64,000 nucleotides of DNA from Mesocentrotus franciscanus (lineage: Eukaryota > Echinodermata > Echinoidea > Camarodonta > Strongylocentrotidae): positions 18,066,335 through 18,130,334 of the forward strand of contig CP137672.1 of NCBI GenBank assembly GCA_037976565.1. Direction: 5' to 3'. The stretch's first letter is position 1. Each line of letters begins with the position of its first letter. Made by a program: the position numbers and the translations under genes. Shown here piece after piece: positions 1 through 8,954 of this stretch. The notes under the pieces are model-generated. The model worked only from the letters and a program-made list of their open reading frames with translations. It was not told the DNA's origin and made no database searches.

Positions 1-212
1 CTAATCTTCGCAAAAACTGTCGCTAACATTTGCTTACAGTCGCTTATAGTCGCCAACTGCCTTTCGCAAACATTCGCTCAAATGTTGCTAATTGTCGCTA
101 AACATCGCTAAATGTCGCAGAGGCGAACCCTGATTTTCGCCAACGTTCGTCAGAAAAGTTGGCGAATCCAAATTCGCAACGTTCGTAAACATTCGCCGCC
201 CAGTGGGATACA
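1..212. repeat. Partial inverted-repeat element, iterated TCGCTAA/TTCGCAAAC units
   Basis: Loose short iterations of cgctaa and ttcgcaaa. The right end resembles the right end of the next element (ATTCGCCGC...CAGT-GATA). It is truncated by the window edge. No coding sequence is seen. Confidence 0.5.
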
Positions 213-215
213 CCC

Positions 216-487
216 TTAAGGGCCTATCTCACTGAGCGGCGAATGCTTGCGAACGTAGCGAATTTGGGGTTTCGCCAGGGTTCGTAAACGGTTCCAAGAA
301 AGTTCGCAAACAGTTTTCATTGTCGCAAACAGTTTTTCTCGTCGCAAAATGGTCGTAGGCCTTTGCAAAACAGTCGTAAGCCTTTGCAAACGGTTGTAAG
401 ACGGTGTCGCTGAAGATCTTTTTGATCCCAAAATCCAAAATTCGCAACGTTCGCAAGCATTCGCCGCTCAGTGAGATAGGCCCTTAA
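216..487. mobile_element. MITE-like element with long terminal inverted repeats
   Basis: The left end (about 218-265, GGGCCTATCTCACTGAGCGG then CGAATGCTTGCGAACGT) is repeated in reverse complement at about 430-485. The inside is made of TTCGCAAACAG-like units. It is too short to code a transposase. Confidence 0.65.
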
Positions 488-647
488 CGGTGGGCTTAGC
501 TTTGGAACTTCGCCATTTATAAAATCGCGATGTTGGCTAAATCCTGATGTTTGGATTGTAGTGTGAAATGGGTCTTACTGGTGGCAGTACGAAATGAGGA
601 TGTGTTTTCAGAAGCAGAACGTGTCATGATCTCAATCTTCGGAAGGT

Positions 648-797
648 CTACTTCGCGAGCGAATCTCTCCAAGCACATAACTTAACATTGATCTCATCGA
701 AAGCTGGCTGGAGACGAGCCTTCACTCTATCCATGTACCCCTTCATCTTGGGGTTGTCTTTAAAGATGTCACGACCGTTCACGGTGAACTGCTCGAA
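648..797 (-). CDS. GSTT gene A exon 5 (terminal)
   Basis: 150 nt including TAG at 650-648. It begins FEQFTVNGRD and ends AWRDSLAK. The acceptor is ttctacag. It covers the C-terminal helices and matches gene B exon 5 in length and nearly all residues. The long C-terminal extension of vertebrate GSTT1 that caps the active site is shorter here. Confidence 0.87.
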   Translation of the reverse strand, partial: FEQFTVNGRDIFKDNPKMKGYMDRVKARLQPAFDEINVKLCAWRDSLAK

Positions 798-1441
798 CTG
801 TAGAAATAGTTTGACAAAAGAAAAAGAAAGAAAATGTTATATGACAAATACAAAAACAAAAACAAGATTATGAATCCTCTGCCAAGTATGGGTTTCTGAC
901 AGGTCTGTAATTACATGCGTACGAGGGCGTGAGAGTGGGGGCTGCTTCCCGAATATTTGAAATTAACCGTTTCAACCGCCACCTGACACTGGGCACCCAT
1001 CCCCTCATATTTGGGCAATCGTTTCCAGTGAGGTGCTTTATTTGAATTACAAATTCAGATCTAGTATATTTTGATGACAAAGTTACTATAATACAGATTT
1101 GAAGTTGGAAACTTGATTTTAGCTCAAGTCATCCCCCCCCCACACACTATGTCGATGCAGTTATTGGTTATCACGTTATGAATGAATTATGTACTATAAC
1201 GATTCGATGTATTTAATGAGAAGTTGTCACAAACTAAATTGCGAGAAAATGTCGAGTAGAAAACATTCACTAATCTAATTCGAAAATCTGTCTTTCCGAC
1301 TAATAATTGCAGGTAGTTCCAAATTTGCTGACAGATAAGGTGAATGTAGGAGGTTCATCCCTAATTCCTATACACTCACTAGCGATCCTTTTGATTGTAA
1401 TCTCATGTAAATTAATAATGATGATGATGATGATGATGATG

Positions 1442-1489
<48 letters not shown>

Positions 1490-4400
1490 GCGCGCATATG
1501 CATCCCATGGGATGCTCAAGGCGCCTACATACTACTGCTATTAACCTGGCTTTAGCTCAGCTGCCCTAATTAAGACACAATGTGGTCCCAATAGATATAA
1601 TAATTTACCAAATATATCAATTAGTAGGCGGTTTCCCGACTTTCCCGGCAAAATTTGTAACATCACGTATTAGTCAAAACATATTCTTTCACATGATTGG
1701 TAATGAGAGCTTCCATTTCATTTTTTTGAGAGAGGGGCGTTTCCAAAACTGGTCTTTACCTTTAACCTGGCTTTAGCCCAGCTGCCCTAACACACTAGGT
1801 AACCATTTACTACACCTGAGTAGAGAGTAGCAAATGTAGATTACTGTCTTTTCAAAGGACGTTAGTGCTGCGGCGGGACTCGAACCGGAAACGAGGTGAT
1901 CCATAATCCGGTGATGTATCCACTAGACTACTACACACCTCAAGAAAGGCCTATACATTACAAAGGTATACATTACCTCACAAACAGCCATGATATCAGC
2001 GATTGTTATCTCCTTGCCACAGAGGAAGTTATTATCTTTAAGGAAACTCCCCTCGATCTTGTCCAGACCTTGCTTGAGATTTTCTGCCCCAGTCTTGACT
2101 TTTTCTTGATCCATTGGCTTCCCGCTAAAAGCAGGAGCCAGTACCTAAACACCAAGAAATAAAATATCACAATTTTTGGTTTATATTCCATATTTCTATA
2201 GCGTGTCAAAACACTTTTCTTGAGGACGTTTTGAAAATAAATATCTTTCATTATCTTCATTCATTCACAGCGTATATGGCAAATGAGGGTGGATGGGGGG
2301 CAGTGAAGATAAAGCAATGGCTTTAATAGTTTGATTACAAGTTTTTTACTACCGAGAAGTTCGGATTGTTGCCTCGCATTGTTTGAGAAGATCGGCCGAA
2401 CATCGAGTTGCATAATGTATTCGGCAGAAAGAATGAAAAGAGAGAGACAGACATACAAAGATAAAGAAATAAATAAATAATGAGGGACCGGAAAGAAGAC
2501 AGAGAGAGATAAAGAGAGGAAGAGAGAGATGGAGAGAGAGAGAAAGAGAGAGAAGGCGAGAGAGAGGAGACAAGGGTAGTGGAATGAAAAAAGGGTTCAT
2601 GTCCGGGGGGCGTAATTTTTTTCCCACCGCAATTTCAATAAACACGCTTGGGAAGAGTCCAGCTAGCTACGAAAGCTTGGACAGAGGTCACAAACAATTA
2701 TACTTTGATTATTTCTTGCTTTCCTTCACTATTTATAAAGGCAAAAAATAAAACTGAATAAAACTGAGATTCGAACCCACAACTCCAACGTTTTGTTAAG
2801 CTATCCTTACCGATTGAGCCAACGATGGGTTGATGAAAGGTCGGTTTGCATGATTATTATAACCCTATTGGTCAACCTAACGGTTACCATGTGCGCATGC
2901 GCAGGTTTAGTTAGCTAGCTAGACTCTTCGCGAGCGCGTTTATTGAAAAATAAAGCCGCAAATGCGGTGGAAAAAAAAATTAAGCGTCCGGGGGTGGGGA
3001 TGGTTCGGGGGAAGTCGGGGAATAAAAGTTGCCATAGTAGAGAAAACATGAACTCGGAGGACGTTCATGGAAGGCCAAATGCCCAATAATTCGGAAAGAC
3101 GCAGTTTATCGCCGATAAACTAAGTTTTCGAGCGGAAAACAATGTTTATCGCGAAAAAGTAAGCTCATCAGTCGATACTCAGAGCTTTTGCTCGAAAAAA
3201 CCTCATTTCCCAGCGATAAATCTGCAATGAATTTTACTATTGGGCATTTGACTTGCCAAAGACGTCTCCACGTATAGTTTCTATATACCTCAGCCACGAA
3301 GAGCGCAACACACTTTCCCTAGTGCCTGTATGATGAAAGGCGATGTACTCATCCACACGTGCACGGGACTTCATGTCCTTAGGATACCAATTATCTTTAA
3401 TCTTGTCGGCATGCTTGGTAATCAGGTAACGGAATATGGCCACCCTGCGAAAAGAATAGACAAACAAAATTTAAGAACGGAATATAGCCATCCTGAGAAA
3501 ATAATAGCCACAAAATATAAAGAATAAAATAATGCCAACCTGCGGAAAGAATAGCCAAAACAATAAAGAACGAAATATAGCGACTTTGCGAACGTATAGT
3601 CAATATACGAAACAAAGAACGAAATATAGCGACTCTGAGAAAAAAATAGTAAAAATACGAAACAAAGAACGAATTATAGCAAATCTGTGAAGAAAAAAGT
3701 AAAAATACGAAACAAAGAACGGAATATAGCGACTCTGTGAACGTGTAGTCAAAACAAATATAGGGGAGATAACCCCCAAAAGGTCATACAATACCGTTAA
3801 AGGAAACCTCACCCAAAGAAATAACTTTATAAATTTATAAGATTCCCCACCAAAGTGTATGAGAGAGCCGTAAGGCAAGAATTATGTCCATTTTCTCGGC
3901 ACAACATGGGCAATTCCATTTTCTTGATAACGTGACGTACTATGTGAAGTCGTTTATCGAGTAAATGTATTCAAATCTATGGATGCTTCCCTCCCAGGTG
4001 TGTGTGGTGATGAAGCATTCATTCACCTGCTATTGTCATTTGTACAACAATTGCCAGAACGCAAATTGCATAAATAACATATGCTCTTCTGGGGTTAAGG
4101 TTTCTCTTAATAACCCCTTCACATACACGGAGTTGTCTTACGAGTCCTTACGGATCGCCAACACGTAGTCAATCGCAAGCATACGTAAATAACTCGCTGG
4201 TATCCGTAAATAACTCGTCACAACTCGCAACAACTAGCAGACACACTATAAGGATCCGTTAAAGGAGAGGCAAATTTTTTGACATGTCAAAAATCTTCTT
4301 ATGATTGTCCACGGATTGATTTTTCCGTAAATAACTCCTGACAATCCGTATAAGTATCGTAAATTGCTCGTAAACCGCTCGCAACAACACGTTACCATCC

Positions 4401-5101
4401 GTAAACTGCCCGTAAGTTGCTCGTAGTTATCCGTGACAACTCGTAACAAATCGTGGAATTTTGCCGTAAATTACGTCCAAATAACTCGTAATAATCCGTA
4501 AAAAAAAATCGTAAATAGCTCGTAATAACTCGTAACAACTCTTAAATCGGTCGTAAAAGTGGCCAAATCGTAAGGATCCGTGAAAGATCCGTGAATTTGT
4601 GCGATCCGTAAGGACTTGTAAGAAGAATCCGTGTATGTGAAGGAGGTATGAAATAGATTTGTCAACTGCTATATTTTAGTATTTTTAAATGAATAAGGTA
4701 CAATTGTTCTCCTGTTATATATTTTTCACTAAATATAATTTCAAACTTCTTAGCTATGATTTTTCCTCATTGAAAAGTAAAGTTTTTTTGTATTGATTTA
4801 AAAAGTCTTAATGCATGTACAAATTCAACTGGTACGTCACATTTTCAAGAAAGTGGCTGCGCCCATGTCATGCTGAAACGCATCACATCTTGCCAAGAAT
4901 ATCTTCATTTATAAAGCGCTTGTTCATTTTCGTAAGGAATATCGTACATCAAAGGGCAGGAATACATCTCATCTTTCAGAATACCTACACTGATTCTTTG
5001 GGGTGAAGTTTCCTTTAAAGGTATTTTTTGCTGTTTGGAATTGGTCCTACTTCTGCTATATAGTTTTCCTTTACCTCACGTTAAGACGACCGTTGTTGTT
5101 C

Positions 5102-5139
<38 letters not shown>

Positions 5140-5309
5140 GGTTATATACTACTACTACTACTATTACTGGTAATATACTACTACTACTACTACTACAACT
5201 ATACTACTACCACCGTGACTACTGCTACTACTACTACTAATACCATGACTAGTACTACTAGTTCTTCTACTATGTACTATCATGACTTATACTACTACTA
5301 CTACTACTA

Positions 5310-5382
<73 letters not shown>

Positions 5383-8300
5383 CAGCACCACAACTACTAC
5401 TATTACTACTTCCACCACAATTGTACTATGACTAATAATCTTACTCTTACTTCTATTATTACTCCCAGTACGTGCTAGGTGAAAGAGTTATACTGTTTAT
5501 GTTTATATATTATATTTGAAATTATTACCATTCTAAGGCTATAGCGCTTCTATTTCTGCACTATTCCTCCAATTTTCAAGATACAATACACTTGACACCT
5601 ACAGACCTATGGAATCTAGGTTTTGTCACGTAAGAAACACGCCCATGGCAGGGAAAAGCAAATAAGAAACAATTCTTACATTTCACCGAGGTAGAAATCG
5701 CCATCTTTCAGTCCTGGAACTGTTTGGAGAGGGAACTTGTCCGCGTACTCTGGCTTCTTATGCTCGCCTTAAAAATAAAATTAAACACGTTTACATTTAA
5801 ATGGTTATTCTTAATTCCTTGGCATTGACAGCATTCTGCTACCTAAATGGATTGTTAACAGGGGATTAACGACCTATAATCCATAAGTGTATGCTTATTC
5901 ATTCAGCCCTGTAACTGTTTGGAGAGGAACTTGTCCGCGTAATAGGGCTTCTTGCGCTCGCTCTAAAATAAAAGTAAACACGTTTTCCTTTTAACCACGT
6001 TTTCTTTGGCATTGGTATCATGTGTTGGACTGTTAAAGACACAATAGGGCATTAATGACCTATTTTCCTTAACTGTAGGCTTATTCGATCGGGGGTTACA
6101 CCTGTGGCAGAGCGTATTCTCCCTTTTCTGTATGCCAACTTTGAACTGAGCCATGACATTTAGGCACTATTAAGGGTGTCTCAATAAAAAACAAAAGTCT
6201 ACCGGACTTTATCGAAAAAGGTGACGCAAAATAAATCAATGATGATGCTGAAGATAATGATAATGATGATAAGAAGAAGGGAAAAACCAACGACAACAAT
6301 AATATTAATAACTACAACAACGATAATAACAACAATAATAATAATGATAATGATAATAATAACAAAAAAAAACAAAACAAAAAACAAATACTACAACTAC
6401 TACTAATACTAATACTACTAATAATAATCGTAATAACAATAATAAAGTCAATGATAAAACAAAAATATCAACAAAAATCAAAGTTTCTCTGGACAGAATA
6501 TTGGGTTTACTAGTCATGAAATGAATAACATCTGAAAGCACTCCCAGCTTCCCCCATTCCAGGATTAGTATCCATCCACCCCTGTCTCAAAGATTGTATG
6601 CAAAGGAGCTTTTACAAGAATCACAATAGGCAGTTTTTTTAATAGGCACAGTGACAGTGTTTGAAAAAGAGCTTACACGAAACAAGAGGGTTCTATTGCT
6701 GGTCGGTTGGTTGTTAAGACGGTCTTACTGACCGATCTCAGACAGGTTTGAAAAACAAAATGATCTTCAAACTGCATACTAAGAATGGTGCAAGGAAAAT
6801 ATTTACATTTGTTGAGATTGCGAATGACTTTAATAGTAATAGTTCTGCCTAAACAGAAAAATATAAGAAGGACACGGGAAAAAATACCCAACAGGTTTGG
6901 ATGGTTATACAAAGCAACGGTATGAGGACGATCGACGATAGAACGTATGCTAGTCGATTCATGAGACCGAATATTTAACATTAATTTCTCGGATCCCACA
7001 TATTTTCTAAACTTAGACCGATTTATTTTTTATCAAACTGTTCTGAAAGTTTTGACATGGGACCAGTCCTGAAAAATATGAGGAAAGCACTTGTGTACTG
7101 TTTTCGTGTATTCTCTCAGTCATATTTTCGGCAGTATTTATCTTCAATATGCTATTGATTTTTTTCATTGATGTTTAAAAGAAAGAAGAAAAGAAAGTAT
7201 AGCGATGACCAAAATAATCCACCTTATAGTCATACCCGACCGACCGACACCAGAGGAAAAACCAACCGATTGGTAATCGACATAATGATGATTACATTAC
7301 CTCCAAATATAGTGGTCAGGATTGTATTGACTGTCGGTAGGTTAAGAGCCTGGACCGAGTTGGAGGTTTGACTGGGGCATGTAAGGGATCAGCAAACATC
7401 AGGAAGGAAAGGGATGGTCAGGAAAATAAACAGAAGAAAACAAACTTGAGACTTTGAGTGGCCATATCCCGATAAGGACACATCCTCATCAACATCGAGT
7501 AACACTGAGGGTTGTGCTATTCACCCGTAAAAAAAAAAAATAATAATCTGGAAGGTACATGTACAGGCTTTTTCTTTTCGATTCCTATTTTTTTTCATCG
7601 CAGCCAGCCCTAATTTCATTTAAATTGTAAAGACTTTGGTATTGTTCAAAAAGCATGAACATTATTTCCAATGATATAGGCCTACCTTTTCGAGAAAGTG
7701 CATTTAACAAGCAATGTTTTTGTAAATCGCCCTGTATATGCATATTGAACTCTGAATTATTCCCGGTGCTCGAAACTGGACTTTGCCAAGATTGCATGAC
7801 TTAAGCAATTTCTTTTCAATTCCGTCCGCGTTCACATTGCGTAACAATATCAATACCGTACACAGTTTGCTCATTGACTACTTGAGGGAAAGAGGATTGT
7901 TGCTGAAACGATGAGTTGGCATTTTTGCACAATACCAGGTACACAGATGAAACCATGTTTGTTTGAAAGGCTTTTAAAGACCATATCCGAACTGAAAAAT
8001 GAAATGGATGAATGGATGGATACAATAATTCCAATTATATTTGAGTGTCTGTCAGATGAGTATCAGCTCTCTGAAAACTCAAAAATCAAAGCTTTGGATA
8101 TCGGAAGTTGCCGACCTTAAAACTTGCTATCGACTTGATGACATCATCTTATGTGGAGTTTGCATATTACTTCACAATGATTTTGCATTAATTAAACACG
8201 TTGTTGGGCAGGGCAAGCCATTCTGTTTTGTTATACCTAGCAACAACTAAATTTTGTATGCAATTTGTATTCTGGTTATCGAAATACAATTAATTTTCAG

Positions 8301-8786
8301 ATGTAGAGCAGTGGTCTAGTAACCGGGAGGTCCCGAGTCAAAACCAAGTCAATACGCTCGTGCCCTTTAATGGTGGGCATTAATTCTCATTACTTAGTCC
8401 CTCGGAGAGGACTTAAAGTTGTCGGTACCCTAGGTTGTTTACTGAAGCATATATATATATGCTTTCTTAGCAGTCAGGTAAAACTTGATCATCAAAAAAA
8501 CTATTTGTATTTTATGAGACACGTACTATATGCACTATATAGGCCTACATTAAAATGGTCTATTTCATCATGGGTTTGTCTTGGTGTTAGGTCCACGATT
8601 ACATGCTGCTCTCTAAATGGGCATTCATATAGCCACTCATTCACAATAAACTAATCACAACGAAAAGAGCATACCCGTAAAGAGGTCGATGTATTGAAGC
8701 TCATGTGGAATACCCGTCAGCTTCAGAAAGATGGCCACAGCACGGCATGGCTGGGATCTCAGATCAACGTACAGCTGGATTGTCAT
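648..8786 (-). CDS. Theta-class glutathione S-transferase, gene A (frameshifted in exon 3; pseudogene candidate)
   Basis: Five exons: 8786-8675, 5767-5680, 3444-3289, 2144-1977 and 797-648, all with AG/GT borders. The intended product is 224 residues, close to the usual 240 or so for GSTT. GSTT enzymes are cytosolic and conjugate glutathione to electrophiles. Residues 1-80 or so form the thioredoxin-like domain, with Ser11 in the motif SQPCRA (catalytic serine of theta GSTs), His40, Val54-cisPro55 and Glu66. The rest is the helical domain. Position 67, Ser in human GSTT1, is Met here. The start ATG sits in a GCCACCATG context. Exon 3 is 156 nt against 157 in the three comparable exons of genes B, C and vertebrates: one base is missing near 3315-3319, so the frame is lost before exon 4. 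All other exons are open, so either the lesion is recent or it is an assembly error. Confidence 0.88.
1413..1490. repeat. ATG/AAT trinucleotide microsatellite
   Basis: Ten or so ATG units run into about eighteen AAT units in gene A intron 4. Gene B has a pure AAT version at 27341-27431. Confidence 0.95.
1583..1770. mobile_element. Partial copy of TTAAAG-ended MITE family M1
   Basis: Nearly identical to 51626-51808 and similar to 41455-41606. It ends in CCAAAACTGGTCTTTACC and TTTAA. It splits the element-free sequence seen at the matching place in gene B intron 4. Confidence 0.65.
1868..1937 (-). repeat. tRNA-derived SINE fragment in gene A intron 4
   Basis: On the minus strand it reads like a tRNA: an A-box-like TAGTCTAGTGGATA, then a B-box-like GGTTCGAGTCCC ending CGCCGCAG. 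The same unit lies at 27786-27857 in gene B. No full cloverleaf was confirmed, so it is called a SINE and not a tRNA gene. Confidence 0.5.
1977..2144 (-). CDS. GSTT gene A exon 4
   Basis: 168 nt, 56 codons. It begins VLAPAFSGKPMDQEK and ends TIADIMAVCE. The T/S-x-x-D box before helix 6 (here TIAD) is the conserved N-capping motif of GSTs. Borders are tttag|GTACTG and GAG|gtaatg. It is open in the expected frame although exon 3 upstream has lost frame. Confidence 0.88.
2496..2572. repeat. GA-rich microsatellite
   Basis: Runs of GAGA with interruptions in gene A intron 3; the equivalent in gene B is at 29029-29132. Confidence 0.9.
2598..2993. mobile_element. Foldback MITE with an internal tRNA-like core, in gene A intron 3
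   Basis: The ends are inverted copies: CCGGGGGGCGTAATTTTTTT then CCACCGCA...AATAAACACGC on the left, and GCGCGTTTATTG...TGCGGTGG...AAGCGTCCGGGGG on the right. Gene B lacks this block: its sequence runs from GTGGAATGAAAG directly into the downstream part. Inside, at 2768-2832 on the minus strand, TGGCTCAATCGGTAAGGA and GGGTTCGAATCTC resemble tRNA A and B boxes. Confidence 0.65.
3289..3444 (-). CDS. GSTT gene A exon 3 (one base deleted)
   Basis: Codes VAIFRYLITK...NWYPKD...ARVDEYIAFHH, typical of the linker and helix 4 of GSTT. Aligned with gene B exon 3, one base is missing just after the ACTAGGG sequence (forward strand about 3315-3319), so the last 12 codons are read out of frame (ESVLRSSWLR). 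The acceptor (cgcag) lies at the edge of a tandem array that repeats it. The donor is GAG|gtatat. Confidence 0.85.
3431..3760. repeat. Tandem array copying the exon 3 splice acceptor (gene A intron 2)
   Basis: About seven units of roughly 50 bp. On the minus strand each carries a Tt(c)GCAG-like acceptor followed by about 15 nt resembling the start of exon 3 (plus-strand core GGAATATAGCGACTCTGCGA). Copies lie near 3431 (the real one), 3479, 3527, 3571, 3620, 3671 and 3720. Confidence 0.8.
3801..5014. mobile_element. 1.2-kb non-autonomous DNA transposon, TTAA target duplication
   Basis: Flanked by TTAA at 3797-3800 and 5015-5018. The ends are inverted: AGGAAACCTCACCC on the left and GGGTGAAGTTTCCT on the right. 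Gene B has a single TTAA at 29943-29946 at the same place, an empty site. TTAA duplications are characteristic of the piggyBac superfamily, but no transposase is seen, so the assignment is only by target site. It carries a nested element at 4118-4646. Confidence 0.8.
4118..4646. mobile_element. Nested MITE with CGTAAATAACTCG iterations
   Basis: The ends are inverted (CCTTCACATACACGGA and TCCGTGTATGTGAAGG). The inside consists of degenerate repeats such as CGTAAATAACTCGTAACAA. It lies within the 3801-5014 transposon. Confidence 0.7.
5101..5463. repeat. ACT trinucleotide microsatellite, gene A intron 2
   Basis: About 360 bp of ACT units with interruptions; the counterpart in gene B is at 30058-30243. 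The poly-Thr and poly-Tyr reading frames over it are artefacts. Confidence 0.95.
5680..5767 (-). CDS. GSTT gene A exon 2
   Basis: 88 nt, preceded by a T-rich tract ending in AG and followed by GTAAGA. It codes residues 38-66 and two bases of codon 67. It contains His40, Val54-Pro55 (the cis-proline that contacts the glutathione backbone in GSTs) and DGDFYLGE. The last two bases (AT) join G of exon 3 to give Met67. Confidence 0.9.
5906..5965 (-). pseudogene. Decayed partial copy of GSTT exon 2
   Basis: In gene A intron 1, about 140 bp upstream of the real exon 2. On the minus strand it reads GERKKPYYADKF before one base is lost from TTCCCTCTCC and the frame breaks. The acceptor has become TTTTAGAG. 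There is no donor. Confidence 0.7.
6237..6450. repeat. AT-rich trinucleotide repeat (AAT/AAC/ACT mixture)
   Basis: Imperfect A/T trinucleotides in gene A intron 1; the equivalent in gene B is at 31665-31840. Several long Ile or Val frames over it are spurious. Confidence 0.85.
7300..7950. repeat. Intron 1 segment present three times in the window
   Basis: Copies are gene A intron 1 (here), gene B intron 1 (about 32740-33760, with an insertion) and an inverted stand-alone copy at 43180-43980. Markers include AACACTGAGGGTTGTGCTAT, TAGGCCTACCTTTTCGAGAA and AAGAGGATTGTTGCTGAAAC. Confidence 0.75.
8675..8786 (-). CDS. GSTT gene A exon 1
   Basis: Codes residues 1-37 plus the first base of Gly38. 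It opens MTIQLYVDLRSQPCRA and holds catalytic-type Ser11 followed by Gln-Pro-Cys-Arg. The donor is G|gtatgc at 8674. The ATG at 8786-8784 is preceded by GCCACC, a strong eukaryotic initiation context, and the length of 112 nt equals exon 1 of genes B, C and D. Confidence 0.9.
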
Positions 8787-8954
8787 GGTGGCTTTCTTAA
8801 ATTCTCGGACCTTGCCCTGGTTCTTACTCGGTACGTGTGGCTTCGTTCCTTACCTGTCGACTGTTGAAAAATACAATGACACGGCAGTCGATGTTTATGC
8901 TGACGGTACTGTCCAGAGTGTTTGCTTGAGCTGAAATGCATATATGAAGAGCTT

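Noticed and set aside
1868..1937. Genuine tRNA gene
   Set aside because: B box is good but the cloverleaf arms do not pair convincingly, and a second copy in gene B intron 4 fits a SINE.
5035..5478. 147-codon Thr/Tyr-rich open frame
   Set aside because: It is the translation of an ACT microsatellite; the same tract lies in an intron of gene B.
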